Source of the DNA: DATKJS01 sp964551995
GTDB lineage: Bacteria > Acidobacteriota > Aminicenantia > Aminicenantales > Saccharicenantaceae
Direction of reading: 5' to 3'
Length of the DNA stretch: 64,000 bases
Assembly: GCA_964551995.1 (NCBI GenBank)
Contig: CAZKFD010000020.1
Span: forward strand, 7,932-71,931
Of the stretch, positions 50,778-59,498 are shown piece by piece. Under the pieces are notes generated by a model that was not told the DNA's origin, made no database searches, and saw only the letters and a program-made list of their open reading frames with translations. Position numbers and translations under genes: made by a program. Within the stretch, counting starts at the first letter, position 1. Every line of letters starts with the position of its first letter.

Positions 50778-50969
50778 ATGCCGCTCATCGAGATCCACCT
50801 CCTCGAGGGCCGGACCGACGACCAGAAAAAGGCCCTGCTGGCGTCCGTCACCCGGGCTGTCCAGGAATCCGTCGGCGCTCCGCTCGAAACGATCCGCGTC
50901 TGGATCCAGGAATTCTCGCCGAAAGAATACATGGCCGCCGGCGTCCTCGCGGCGGACAGGAGAAAGTGA
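50778..50969 (+). CDS. 4-oxalocrotonate tautomerase family protein
   Basis: A 63-residue protein of the tautomerase superfamily, with the catalytic Pro that becomes residue 1 after Met removal (MPLIEIHLLEGR) and the expected length and ending. AAAGGAG precedes the ATG. Such enzymes tautomerise 2-hydroxymuconate-like substrates; the physiological substrate here is not indicated. It is convergent with the APC permease gene. Confidence 0.85.
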   Translation: MPLIEIHLLEGRTDDQKKALLASVTRAVQESVGAPLETIRVWIQEFSPKEYMAAGVLAADRRK

Positions 50970-50978
50970 GAGGCCGGT

Positions 50979-52484
50979 CTAGTCTTCGGACGAGGCAGAC
51001 GGCCTGGCGAACCTCTTCCGGACGAAATAAACCGGGATGCCGAGGACGACGATCATCAATCCCGGGAAGGTGTAGCCCGGTTTGTAGATGAGCAAATCGA
51101 CGGCGATCGCGAACGCGGCGATGACATAGATCGCGGGCAGGACGGGATATCCCCAGGCCTTGTACGGGCGCTCGGCGTCGGGCCTCTTTTTCCTGAGGAT
51201 GAAGATTCCCGTGACGATCAAAACGAAAAAGAGCAGGACGGCAAAGATGACATAATCCAGGAGCTGGCTATAGGTCCCTGACAGGCACAGCAGACTGGCC
51301 CAGACGCACTGGACGGCGAGGGCCGTCCCGGGCACGGAATTCTTATTCAGCTTACCCGTTCCACTGAAGAACAGGCCGTCTCGGGCCATCGCGTAGAAGA
51401 CCCGGGCCCCGGCCAGGATCTGTCCGTTGGTGCAACCGAAAGTCGAGACCATGATCAAGACGGCCATGATGGTGGCCGAGGGCGCTCCGAAGATCATGGA
51501 CGCGGCCGCCGTCCCGACCCTGTCGTCTGCGGCGAATTGGATGCCCCGCCCCAAGGCCGTCGCCGCATCGGGGCTGCCGTGCACGGGCAGGCTGAGGACA
51601 TAGGCCAGGTTGGCCAGAACGTAGAAGAGGATAACGATCCCGGCGCCCAGGGCGAGGCTCAGGGGGATGTTCTTCCGGGGGTTCTTCACCTCGCCGGCGA
51701 TGTAAGTCACCTGATACCAGGAGTCCGAGGCGAACAGCGAGCCGACCATGGCGGCGCCAATGGCCGCTAGGACGATCATCCCCGTCAGCGGCTGGACCGA
51801 CAGGATCTTACCGTCAGCCAGATGCATCCAACTCCCCTTCCAGAGGTTGGCCAGGTTCGCCTTGATGGCCGCGGCGTTGGCCCCGATGGCAAAGCCGAGG
51901 ACGATGAGCCCGAGGAGGGCGGCCGTCTTCGCCACCGTGAAGATCCCCTGAATCGTCTTTCCGGTCCGCAGGCCGCGCATATTGAGGTACGTCAGCAGGA
52001 CCAGGGTCCCGATGGCCAGAAGTTGGGCCGCGGAGACCTTCAGCCCGAACACAATGATGAGGATGTGGGTCTCGCTGAACCAGGGAATGAGGAGGGCCGT
52101 GAACTTGGCGAAGGCCACGCAGATCGCGGCGATCGTCCCGGTTTGAATGACCAGGAAGGTCGTCCAGCCGTAAAGGAACGCGACGAGGGGATTGTAGGCT
52201 TCCCTCAGGTAGATGTAGAGCCCTCCGACCTGGGGCATCATGCCCGCGAGCTCGCCGTAGCTCAGGGCGCCGATAACGGTCACGACGCCGGTGATGACCC
52301 AGACAAGGAGCAGGAGCCCGGCGGAACCTACGGTCCGGGCGATGTCCGCGCTGACGATGAAGATGCCCGAGCCGATCATGGCCCCCATGACGATCATCAT
52401 GGAGTCGAAAAGGGTCATCTCCCTCTTGAAACGGCGGCCCTCCGTCTCGGGCGAGGCGGCGATGTTCGAGGGATTCGTGCTCAT
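50979..52484 (-). CDS. APC family amino acid permease
   Basis: A 501-residue membrane protein with about 12 helices. The start MTLFDSMMIVMGAMIGSGIF (near residue 24) is the first-helix signature of the APC superfamily, and DSWYQVTYIAGEVKNPRKNIP is also typical. It takes up an amino acid, probably with H+ or by exchange. It follows the second APC gene by 15 bases on the same strand. Confidence 0.9.
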   Translation of the reverse strand: MSTNPSNIAASPETEGRRFKREMTLFDSMMIVMGAMIGSGIFIVSADIARTVGSAGLLLLVWVITGVVTVIGALSYGELAGMMPQVGGLYIYLREAYNPLVAFLYGWTTFLVIQTGTIAAICVAFAKFTALLIPWFSETHILIIVFGLKVSAAQLLAIGTLVLLTYLNMRGLRTGKTIQGIFTVAKTAALLGLIVLGFAIGANAAAIKANLANLWKGSWMHLADGKILSVQPLTGMIVLAAIGAAMVGSLFASDSWYQVTYIAGEVKNPRKNIPLSLALGAGIVILFYVLANLAYVLSLPVHGSPDAATALGRGIQFAADDRVGTAAASMIFGAPSATIMAVLIMVSTFGCTNGQILAGARVFYAMARDGLFFSGTGKLNKNSVPGTALAVQCVWASLLCLSGTYSQLLDYVIFAVLLFFVLIVTGIFILRKKRPDAERPYKAWGYPVLPAIYVIAAFAIAVDLLIYKPGYTFPGLMIVVLGIPVYFVRKRFARPSASSED

Positions 52485-52499
52485 CCGGTCCTCCTGAAC

Positions 52500-53972
52500 T
52501 CAGCCCTTCGGCCCGGCCCCCGCGGCCAGCCGCTGCTGACTCTTGCGAATGCCGTAGGTGAAATAGATGACCAAACCGATCGCCATCCAAACGAGGAGGC
52601 GGAGCCACGTGTCCTTGGGCAGGCCGGACATCAGGTAGATGCAGCTCAGGATGCCCATGAGGGGCACGAACGGGACGAGCGGGGTCCGGAACGGGCGCAC
52701 GATCTCGGGATGGGTATAGCGCAGGACGAGGACGCCGCCGCAGACGATGACAAAGGCGAACAGCGTCCCGATGCTGACAAGCTCCCCGACGATACCGATC
52801 GGCAGGAGAGAGGCCGCGACGCCGACGACGAGCCCGGTGACGACCGTCGTCACATAGGGCGTGTGAAATTTCGGATGGACCCGGGCCGCGATCGGGGGGA
52901 GGAGGCCGTCCTTGGCCATGGTAAAGAAGATCCTCGGCTGGCCGATGAGCTGGACCATCATGACCGAGACGAGACCGAAGATGGCGCCGAGCTTGACCAG
53001 CGGCGAGAGCCACATCAATCTCATCGCGTCGATGGCCACGGCCACGGGGGCGGCCGTGTTGAGCCTGGTATAAGGGACGACGCCCGTCAGGACGAGGGAA
53101 AAGACGATGTAGAGGGCCGTGCAGGCAAAAAGGCTGCCGAGGATGCCGACGGGCATGTCCTTCTTCGGGTTCCTGGCCTCCTGGGCGGCCGTTGAGACGG
53201 CGTCGAAGCCGAGGTAGGCGAAAAACATAACCCCGGCCCCGCGGAGGATGCCGCTCAGACCGAAGAAGCCGAACCGGCCCTGGTTCGGCGGGATGAAAGG
53301 CCTCCAAAGGGCCGGCTTGAGGAAGAACAGCCCGGCGCCGATGAAGATGAGGATGATCGCGATCTTGAGAAAGACGATGACGGAGTTGACCGTCGCCGAT
53401 TCCTTGATGCCGAGGACGAGGACGATTGTGATCAGGGCGATGATGAGCGCCGCCGGGAGGTTGAACAAGGCGCCGGTCCTCGTCCAGGCGGCTGTCTGGG
53501 GGTTGAAGGAGAAGGGCGCTGCGGCCAGCGAGCCGGGGAACCTGATTCCCAGGTTCGTCTCGAGAAAGCTCACCATGTAGCCCGACCAGCCGATGGCGAC
53601 CGTCGTCGCGCCCAGCGAATACTCGAGGATGAGGTCCCAACCAATGATCCAGGCAAAGATCTCCCCCAGCGTGGAATAAGCGTAAGTGTAAGCGCTGCCG
53701 GCGATGGGGATGAGGGAGGCGAACTCCGCGTAGCAGAGCCCGGCGAAGGAGCACGTCAGGCCGGCGAGGATGAAGGAGAGCGTCACCGCAGGGCCCGCAT
53801 ATTCGGCCGCGGCATGGCCGGTGATGACGAAGATCCCCGCCCCGACGATCGCCCCGACGCCCATAAAGATAAGATGCCAGGCGCCGAGGACCCTTTTTAG
53901 GCCGGAGGCTTCCGAGCTGGCTTCCCGGGTGAGCTGGTCAAGGGTTTTCGTCGCGAACAGGCGGCTCTTCAT
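52500..53972 (-). CDS. APC family amino acid permease (CAT-like)
   Basis: A 490-residue permease with about 12 helices. GVGAIVGAGIFVITGHAAAEYAGPA and LCYAEFASLIPIAGSAYTYAYSTLGE are the CAT-type signatures of the APC superfamily. The cytosolic start is short, and the protein ends with a basic tail. It is the first gene of the two-permease operon; both fit an organism that feeds on peptides and amino acids. Confidence 0.92.
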   Translation of the reverse strand: MKSRLFATKTLDQLTREASSEASGLKRVLGAWHLIFMGVGAIVGAGIFVITGHAAAEYAGPAVTLSFILAGLTCSFAGLCYAEFASLIPIAGSAYTYAYSTLGEIFAWIIGWDLILEYSLGATTVAIGWSGYMVSFLETNLGIRFPGSLAAAPFSFNPQTAAWTRTGALFNLPAALIIALITIVLVLGIKESATVNSVIVFLKIAIILIFIGAGLFFLKPALWRPFIPPNQGRFGFFGLSGILRGAGVMFFAYLGFDAVSTAAQEARNPKKDMPVGILGSLFACTALYIVFSLVLTGVVPYTRLNTAAPVAVAIDAMRLMWLSPLVKLGAIFGLVSVMMVQLIGQPRIFFTMAKDGLLPPIAARVHPKFHTPYVTTVVTGLVVGVAASLLPIGIVGELVSIGTLFAFVIVCGGVLVLRYTHPEIVRPFRTPLVPFVPLMGILSCIYLMSGLPKDTWLRLLVWMAIGLVIYFTYGIRKSQQRLAAGAGPKG

Positions 53973-54056
53973 CGTCCTTCTCCGGGAAAGGACCCGGGGG
54001 CCGCTGGCCGCCGTTCGCTGGGCTTCCGTGTCAGACGCATCATAAGACGCCAGATT

Positions 54057-54272
54057 TTAATATAAAGCACGAGAAGGGGTCAAACCGAAGGTGACATCCC
54101 GGAGGAGTGTCCGGCCCAGCTGAAGCCGGCCCATGATCCTGACCGCGTCCTCCAGGAGGGCGACGCTTCCGTCATGGAGATACGGGGCCGTCATGCGGAC
54201 GTCCCTCAGAGGCGGGACCTTGACTCTCCCCCCGGTCGGCGCTATTGTCTGGCCGTGGCAGGCGCAAAATCT
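54057..54272 (-). pseudogene. Remnant of a cytochrome-c-peroxidase-like (MauG-type) gene
   Basis: On the minus strand a 71-codon open stretch between an upstream stop (TAA at 54275-54273) and TAA at 54059 has no start codon at its beginning. Its sequence, CHGQ, then KVPPLRDVRMTAPYLHDGS and LLEDAVRIMGRLQLGR, is the conserved C-terminal end of di-haem cytochrome c peroxidases. The rest of the gene is absent: the neighbouring bases belong to the genes on either side. I judge it a decayed fragment. The region 53973-54303 otherwise holds no recognisable gene. Confidence 0.65.
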
Positions 54273-54303
54273 TTACGGCTTTCATCATAGGGGTGTCTCG
54301 GTC

Positions 54304-54822
54304 GTGCTCAAGCGGACGCTGGCGTTCCTCCTGGCCATACTCATTATCGCCCTGGGCATCGGCCTCCTCACGATTCTTTTCAACACGCCCAACGGCCGGC
54401 AGAGGAGGGCCATGGAGAAGATGCGGCGCGACGAAAGCCGGCTGGCCGGCGGCTTCGATGTCCTGGTCATTCAGTCGGGGTACAGGGTGAGGAAGACCGA
54501 AGGGCACGACATCTATATTCCGGCCCTTCTCGTGCGGGCCACGAACATCTCCAGTGAGACTTCGAAAGCGGCCGGCATCAGGGCCGAGTTCCTCCGGAAA
54601 GGCGAGATTTTTTGCGCCGCCGACAGCCGGATCCCGGAGCTCAACTCCGGCGAGAGCTCGGAGATCTGGCTGAAGTGCATAGATCTCGTCGGCTTCGGCT
54701 CCATCGCGCGGGGGCTGTCGCTGGCCGAGACGACCGAAGCGACGGAATACCGGATTAGCCTGGAGGCGCGGAATGTGACCGTCACCGTCCTCGAGGGCAC
54801 GCTGAGGACGGAGTTTTTTTAG
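54304..54822 (+). CDS. Membrane-anchored hypothetical protein
   Basis: I do not recognise this 172-residue protein. I chose the GTG start at 54304 since the upstream part of the open frame overlaps the peroxidase-like remnant and a hydrophobic anchor (about residues 5-24) then begins the protein; AGGGGTG lies about nine bases upstream. The rest is a compact, mainly beta-strand domain of about 130 residues (IPALLVRATNISSETSKAAGI ... ELNSGESSEIWLKC), which may be an extracytoplasmic Ig-like or FxLYD-type domain. No catalytic motif is visible. Confidence 0.6.
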   Translation: MLKRTLAFLLAILIIALGIGLLTILFNTPNGRQRRAMEKMRRDESRLAGGFDVLVIQSGYRVRKTEGHDIYIPALLVRATNISSETSKAAGIRAEFLRKGEIFCAADSRIPELNSGESSEIWLKCIDLVGFGSIARGLSLAETTEATEYRISLEARNVTVTVLEGTLRTEFF

Positions 54823-54874
54823 AGGGCCCGGCGGAGGAGAGCGCGACTGGAGAGGCTGTCTGGCCCGTTATCCC

Positions 54875-56269
54875 TTACTGCGTATACCGCCACAGGTCGT
54901 TGAGCCAGCCCTGATTGCCTGTAGCGTCCAGGCCGTTCCCGCCGAAGAGCCAGAGGTTGCCGCTCGAATCGATCCAGGAAACGGCCGAATCCCGGGCCCC
55001 AGGCACGTTCGATGTCGAGGCCGTCCCCTGTACTCCGAAGATGCCGGACTGGTTGATGGAGCTGGCACCGGACACCCAGGTCCACTCCTGCGCGGCAGGA
55101 ACGTACCTCCACAGATCATTGAGCCAGCCCTGGTTGCTAGCCGAGTCGTAGCCCCACCCCCCGAAGAGCCAGAGATTGCCGCTCGAATCGATCCAGGAGA
55201 CCGCCGAATGTCTGGCCCCGGGCACGTTCGACGAGGCGGGAGACCCCTGCGTGCCGTAGGTGCCGGACTGGCCTTCGGAGCTGCTCCCGGACACCCAGGT
55301 CCATTCCAGGGTCGCCGGGTCGAACTCCCACAGGTCGTTGAGCCAGCCTTCTGCGCCCGCGGAATCCAGTCCGTCCCCTCCGAAGAGCCAGAGGTTGCCG
55401 CTCGAATCGATCCAGGAAACGGCCGAATCCCGGCCTCCAGGGACGTTCGTGGTCGCGGCCGTGCTCATCGTCCCGTAAATGCCTGCCTCGCCTGAGGAAC
55501 TGCTCCCGGACACCCAGGTCCATTCGAGCGTCGAGGGATTGTATTCCCAGAGGTCGTTGAGCCACCCCAAATTTCCCGAAATATCGTAGCCCCATCCGCC
55601 GAATAGCCAGAAATTGCCGGTCGAATTGACCCAAGATATGGCCCCGGATCTGGCCCCGGGAACCGCGACGTCCGGCGTTCCGTAGTTTCCCGCTTGGCCG
55701 ACCGTATCGCTGCCGGACATCCAAGTCCATTCGAGGGTCGAGGGGTCATATTTCCATAGGTCGTTGAGAGCGCCGAGGTTCCCGGCCGAATCGTGCCCTG
55801 TGCCCCCGAAAAGCCAGAGCTTGCCGTTCGCATCGATCCACGAAACGGCGCCTTCCCGGGCCCCCGGGACGTTCGACGTCCCTGCCGTCCGCAAGGTGCC
55901 GTAGCTGCCGGCCTGATAGACCGTGCTGCTGCCGAACATCCAGGTCCATTCGAGGGTCGCCGGGCTATACTCCCACAGGTCGTTGAGTCCGCCGAGGTTC
56001 CCGACCGAGTCGAGTCCCGTGCCCCCGAAAAGCCAGAGGTTGCCGCTCGAATCGATCCAGGAGGCGGCCCCGTCCCTGGCTCCGGGGACGTTCGAAGCGG
56101 CGGCGATGCCCTGAGTGCCGTAAATGCCGATCTCCTCCACCACGCTTTCGCCGGACATCCAGGCCCATCCGGAGGCTGTCCCCGACGACGAGCTGGAACT
56201 CGTCTGGCAGGCCATGATCAGCGCCGTGAATGAAAGAATCAGTATCGCCGGTTTCCATGTGTTCTTCAT
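54875..56269 (-). CDS. Kelch-type repeat lipoprotein
   Basis: A 464-residue lipoprotein (lipobox LIMAC, Cys near residue 21) followed by a Ser-rich spacer. The rest is six repeats of about 73 residues with the core VPGAR...SWIDSSGNLWLFGG...LNDLWEY.P.TLEWTW, resembling kelch/galactose-oxidase propeller blades. Such lipoproteins usually sit on the cell surface and bind partners; no enzyme function can be read. A promoter lies upstream at 56316-56345. Confidence 0.85.
   Translation of the reverse strand: MKNTWKPAILILSFTALIMACQTSSSSSSGTASGWAWMSGESVVEEIGIYGTQGIAAASNVPGARDGAASWIDSSGNLWLFGGTGLDSVGNLGGLNDLWEYSPATLEWTWMFGSSTVYQAGSYGTLRTAGTSNVPGAREGAVSWIDANGKLWLFGGTGHDSAGNLGALNDLWKYDPSTLEWTWMSGSDTVGQAGNYGTPDVAVPGARSGAISWVNSTGNFWLFGGWGYDISGNLGWLNDLWEYNPSTLEWTWVSGSSSSGEAGIYGTMSTAATTNVPGGRDSAVSWIDSSGNLWLFGGDGLDSAGAEGWLNDLWEFDPATLEWTWVSGSSSEGQSGTYGTQGSPASSNVPGARHSAVSWIDSSGNLWLFGGWGYDSASNQGWLNDLWRYVPAAQEWTWVSGASSINQSGIFGVQGTASTSNVPGARDSAVSWIDSSGNLWLFGGNGLDATGNQGWLNDLWRYTQ
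54881..56180 (-). repeat. Six 220-bp tandem coding repeats (kelch-type)
   Basis: The lipoprotein gene contains six copies of a repeat of about 220 bp. A block of about 37 bp (around 54940, 55160, 55385 and 56025) is nearly identical in at least four of the copies, more than protein selection alone demands, so recent duplication or gene conversion is likely. Confidence 0.7.
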
Positions 56270-56315
56270 AATGCGACCTCGCCGATCCTATCTTCCCCGA
56301 GCCGGTTCGAAAGCG

Positions 56316-56345
56316 ATGATATCGCGCCCTCCGGACCGATGTCAA
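56316..56345 (-). promoter_or_regulatory. Sigma-70-like promoter of the kelch lipoprotein gene
   Basis: On the minus strand: TTGACA (56345-56340), 18 bp, TATCAT (56321-56316). Confidence 0.6.
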
Positions 56346-56361
56346 CAATAGCGGGGACGGA

Positions 56362-57012
56362 TCAGAGGACGGCCCAGTCTCTCATCGCTCCCGCGAAGTC
56401 TGTCCAATAGCCCGTATGCGCCGTGCAGAGCACGGAGACGCCCTTCAGCCGCGAAAGCCTGAGGATCGACTCCCGCTGCTTGGCCCTGTCGAGCTGGATG
56501 AATCCCCGGTCCATGACGGCGCGGCCTCGCTTGAGATTCAGGATGTCGCCGACGACGAGAACGGAGCCGTTGACGAGATACGACATCGATCCGGCGGTAT
56601 GACCGGGAGTGGAGAGGCACTGGACCGTGGCGCCGCCGATCGGGAGGACCTGGTTGTCGTCGAGGGGCTCATAGGCGACGGGGAGCGGCTTGTTGTACAT
56701 GAATCCAAAAAAGCGGGGGGTGGTGCGGTCGAGCATGGCCGCCTCGGCCTTCGGGAGATAGACCTTCGCTGCCGGGAAAGCAGCCAGCCCCCCGATGTGG
56801 TCCCGGTCGGAATGCGTCAGGAAGACGTGGGCGACCTTTTTCGGATCAAGGCCGAGCCTCCCAAACTCCGCGAGGGCGGCTTTGGCGTTCGTGCCGGTGT
56901 CGAACGCGACGAGCGTCCCGCCGGCATCGAAGACGTACATCGCGACAAACCCCAGTTTGACGAAAAAGAGGTTCGCCGAGATCAGACCGCTCGGCTGCTT
57001 TTTATCCGCCAT
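56362..57012 (-). CDS. MBL-fold metallo-hydrolase
   Basis: A 216-residue hydrolase of the metallo-beta-lactamase superfamily; GGAGG precedes the ATG. The metal motif is THSDRDHIGG (His67, Asp69, Asp71, His72), where Asp replaces the usual second His, and STPGHTAGSMSYLV and GDILNL follow. No signal peptide is present. This superfamily covers lactonases, glyoxalase II and others; no substrate is implied. It is divergent from the GH-like propeller gene. Confidence 0.85.
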   Translation of the reverse strand: MADKKQPSGLISANLFFVKLGFVAMYVFDAGGTLVAFDTGTNAKAALAEFGRLGLDPKKVAHVFLTHSDRDHIGGLAAFPAAKVYLPKAEAAMLDRTTPRFFGFMYNKPLPVAYEPLDDNQVLPIGGATVQCLSTPGHTAGSMSYLVNGSVLVVGDILNLKRGRAVMDRGFIQLDRAKQRESILRLSRLKGVSVLCTAHTGYWTDFAGAMRDWAVL

Positions 57013-57219
57013 CCTGACCTCCTCGGGCTGGCCCGGAGTCGCCGGCGAAACGTATCCCGCCGGAAGGCGGCCGCAAATCGGACCACGACGGCGTCCCAGG
57101 CTCGCCCGCGACCAATTTACCCCTATGAAGAGAGATTCTCAAGTCTCGAGCCGCACCTCTTGCAAGTGAAGCCGCCGCGGTGGAGAACGGTTCACCGGAT
57201 TTCGGGGGCGGGCCGATTA

Positions 57220-57249
57220 TTGACACGACTCCGCGTTGGTCAATATCAT
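57220..57249 (+). promoter_or_regulatory. Sigma-70-like promoter directly ahead of the GH-like gene
   Basis: Perfect TTGACA (57220-57225), 18 bp, TATCAT (57244-57249). The -10 box overlaps the upstream in-frame ATG at 57248; transcription would begin near 57256, so the mRNA may be leaderless with the ATG at 57257. Confidence 0.55.
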
Positions 57250-57256
57250 GAGCTCC

Positions 57257-58252
57257 ATGAGGAAGCGTATTCAATCGGTATTGCTTTCCGCGATCGTCTT
57301 GTTGTCGGCTTCGGTGGCGGTCACGTCCATTTCCGGGAGCAGCACCGGGCCTTCTCCGCCGCCCGGGGAAACCGCCGGAGGCTGGATGAAGTACGCCGGC
57401 AATCCTGTCTTCGGCGGAAAGTACGGAACCTGTTTTGACGTCTCGGTGCTGAAGGAGGACGGGATATACCGTATGTGGCTGTCCTGGCGGCCCAAGAAGA
57501 GCCTCGCCCTGGTGGAAAGCCAAGACGGCATCCATTGGACGGAACCGCCGAAGATTGTTCTCGGGCCGCGCCCCGAATCCGGCTGGGAAGACGATATCAA
57601 CCGTCCGGCGATACTCAAACTCGCGGACGGCTACCATCTCTGGTACACGGGCCAAGCCAAGGGCCACTCCTGGATCGGCTACGCCACGAGCGCCGGCGGC
57701 ATCATCTGGAAGCGCAGGAGTGGAAAACCCGTTCTCTCCCCGGAGAAAGGTTGGGAACAAGCGGCCGTGATGTGCCCCGATGTCCTCTGGGACAAGAGAG
57801 CCGGGCAATTCCGGATGTGGTATTCCGCCGGCGAACAATACGAGCCCGATGCCATCGGATACGCCACGAGCCCCGACGGCCTGATCTGGACAAAGTACCC
57901 GGCAAACCCGGTCTTCAGGCCGGACCCCTCCTCCCCGTGGGACCAGGACAAAGTCACAGCGGCCCAAGTGATTAGGCGGGGCGATTGGTACCTGATGTTT
58001 TATATAGGCTTCCGCGACCGCGACCACGCGCAGATCGGCGCGGCGCGTTCGAGAGACGGTCTCACCAATTGGCAGCGGCTCCCTTCCAATCCCATCATCC
58101 GCCCTGGGCGGGATAGCTGGGACGGCGACGCCTGCTACAAGCCGTTCGCTATTTTCGACGGCCGGCAATGGCTCCTCTGGTACAACGGGCGGCGGGGAGA
58201 TCTTGAACAGATCGGCCTGGCCTTGCACCCGGGAGAAACCCTGGGATTCTGA
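57257..58252 (+). CDS. Exported glycoside-hydrolase-like five-bladed beta-propeller (GH43/GH130-type)
   Basis: A 331-residue exported protein. The start at 57257 was selected from the promoter position; ATG 57248 and TTG 57236 are alternatives. Residues 1-22 form a signal peptide. The body repeats a pattern of blades with GYHLWYTGQAKGHSWIGYATS, GQFRMWYSAG, AIGYATSPDGLIW, and GDWYLMFYIG, seen in GH32/43/68/130-like propellers. The acidic residues that would act in catalysis cannot be assigned by eye, so this may be a binding protein or an enzyme on a glycan. Confidence 0.7.
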   Translation: MRKRIQSVLLSAIVLLSASVAVTSISGSSTGPSPPPGETAGGWMKYAGNPVFGGKYGTCFDVSVLKEDGIYRMWLSWRPKKSLALVESQDGIHWTEPPKIVLGPRPESGWEDDINRPAILKLADGYHLWYTGQAKGHSWIGYATSAGGIIWKRRSGKPVLSPEKGWEQAAVMCPDVLWDKRAGQFRMWYSAGEQYEPDAIGYATSPDGLIWTKYPANPVFRPDPSSPWDQDKVTAAQVIRRGDWYLMFYIGFRDRDHAQIGAARSRDGLTNWQRLPSNPIIRPGRDSWDGDACYKPFAIFDGRQWLLWYNGRRGDLEQIGLALHPGETLGF

Positions 58253-58294
58253 GCCCGAAGGACCTCATTCCTGAAAACTGTGCCCCTGGAAATG

Positions 58295-58314
58295 TCCGTT
58301 TTGCGACAAACGGA
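58295..58314. terminator. Hairpin between convergent genes
   Basis: TCCGTTT, 6-nt loop, AAACGGA: a perfect 7-bp stem downstream of both the GH-like gene and the lipoprotein propeller. No T-tract. Confidence 0.3.
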
Positions 58315-58388
58315 TATGAGATTTCGGAATTCGTGACGGAAAACTGACATCTCGGCTGGAGGAGTCTTGCGGGATGAGGGCCGGTCCC

Positions 58389-59378
58389 CTATTGTTTTAT
58401 CTGGATAGTGGTCACAGAATAGGGCAGAGTTCCAGAAGCCAAACCGTAGTTGGCTATCGTCGTCAACACGCCAGTGGTCGAGTCAATGCTATAGGCTGAG
58501 ACCGAAGGGACAGTCAGATTCACCACATAGGCGAACTTGCCCGTGGGGTCAACCGCGACAGATAACGGGTTGGACGCCGCGGCAAAAGGCGAGCCTGCGA
58601 TTTCTGTCAAAATGCCGGTGGTCGAGTCGATAGCAAAGGCTGAAACGGTGGCCGAACCATAATTCGCCACATAGGCGAACTTACCCGTGGGGTCAACTGC
58701 AATAGAAACGGGAGATGTCCCCGCGGCAAAAGGCGAGCCCGCGATTTCCGTCAAAGCGCCCGTGGCAGAATTGATGGAATAGGCAAAGATATTCACCTTA
58801 TATGCCTGAGACTCATTCGCCACATAGGCGAACTTGCCTGTCGGGTCAATTGTTACAAAAGCGGGCCCCTCCCCTGTGGAAAAAGGCGAGCCTGCGATCT
58901 CCGTCAAAGCCCCCGTGGTCGAGTCAATAGTATAAGCAGAGACATTGTTCGAACCTGCATTCGGCACATAGGCAAATTTGCCCGTTGGGTCAATTGCGAC
59001 AGATACAGGCTCGGTCCCTGCTGTAAAGGGCGAACCTGATATCGTCGTCAAAGCCCCCGTGGTCGAGTTGATGCTATAGGCAGAGATATTGTTCGAACCA
59101 GGATTCGACGCATACGCAAACTTGCCGGTAGGTTCAGCCGCTACAAAACAAACCGCTTGCCCCGCGGCAAAAGGCGAGCCTGCGATCTCTGTTAAAGCTC
59201 CGGTGGTCGGGTCGATGGTATAGGCTGAAATGCTGTTCGTTCCGGCATTCGACACATAGGCGAAGTAATTGTAGCCCGTCGGTGGTGTCGCCCCTCCATT
59301 GCTGCTCCCGCCGGCGCATGCCAAATAGGGCACAACAATCAATACCGATACGACGGCCCTTTCCAGCATAGCCTTCAT
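58389..59378 (-). CDS. Lipoprotein seven-bladed beta-propeller (lactonase/muconate cyclase-like)
   Basis: A 329-residue lipoprotein starting at 59378 (AGGAGG seven bases upstream; the open frame extends to 59480). The lipobox is PYLAC with Cys near residue 21. The body holds repeats of about 48 residues with the core SAYTIDSTTGALTEIAGSPF...VAIDPTGKFAYV, characteristic of the lactonase/3-carboxymuconate cyclase-like propellers. A lactonase role is not supported by any visible catalytic residue; a surface binding role is as likely. Codon use appears less GC-biased than in the left half of the window. Confidence 0.8.
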   Translation of the reverse strand: MKAMLERAVVSVLIVVPYLACAGGSSNGGATPPTGYNYFAYVSNAGTNSISAYTIDPTTGALTEIAGSPFAAGQAVCFVAAEPTGKFAYASNPGSNNISAYSINSTTGALTTISGSPFTAGTEPVSVAIDPTGKFAYVPNAGSNNVSAYTIDSTTGALTEIAGSPFSTGEGPAFVTIDPTGKFAYVANESQAYKVNIFAYSINSATGALTEIAGSPFAAGTSPVSIAVDPTGKFAYVANYGSATVSAFAIDSTTGILTEIAGSPFAAASNPLSVAVDPTGKFAYVVNLTVPSVSAYSIDSTTGVLTTIANYGLASGTLPYSVTTIQIKQ

Positions 59379-59498
59379 TCGGGTTCCTCCTTTTAAGCGG
59401 AAGCCTGACAAACCCTGATCGACTCTAAGGAGAAGCCGCTCCCGATTTAATATGCGCATCAGGTTGAAGAACACCCCCATCCGACGCCCGGATTTTTT

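Noticed and set aside
51814..53754. 646-codon frame on the same strand as the two APC permeases
   Set aside because: It runs across both permease genes in another frame and has a His/Arg/Pro-rich composition; the permease frames carry the real signatures.
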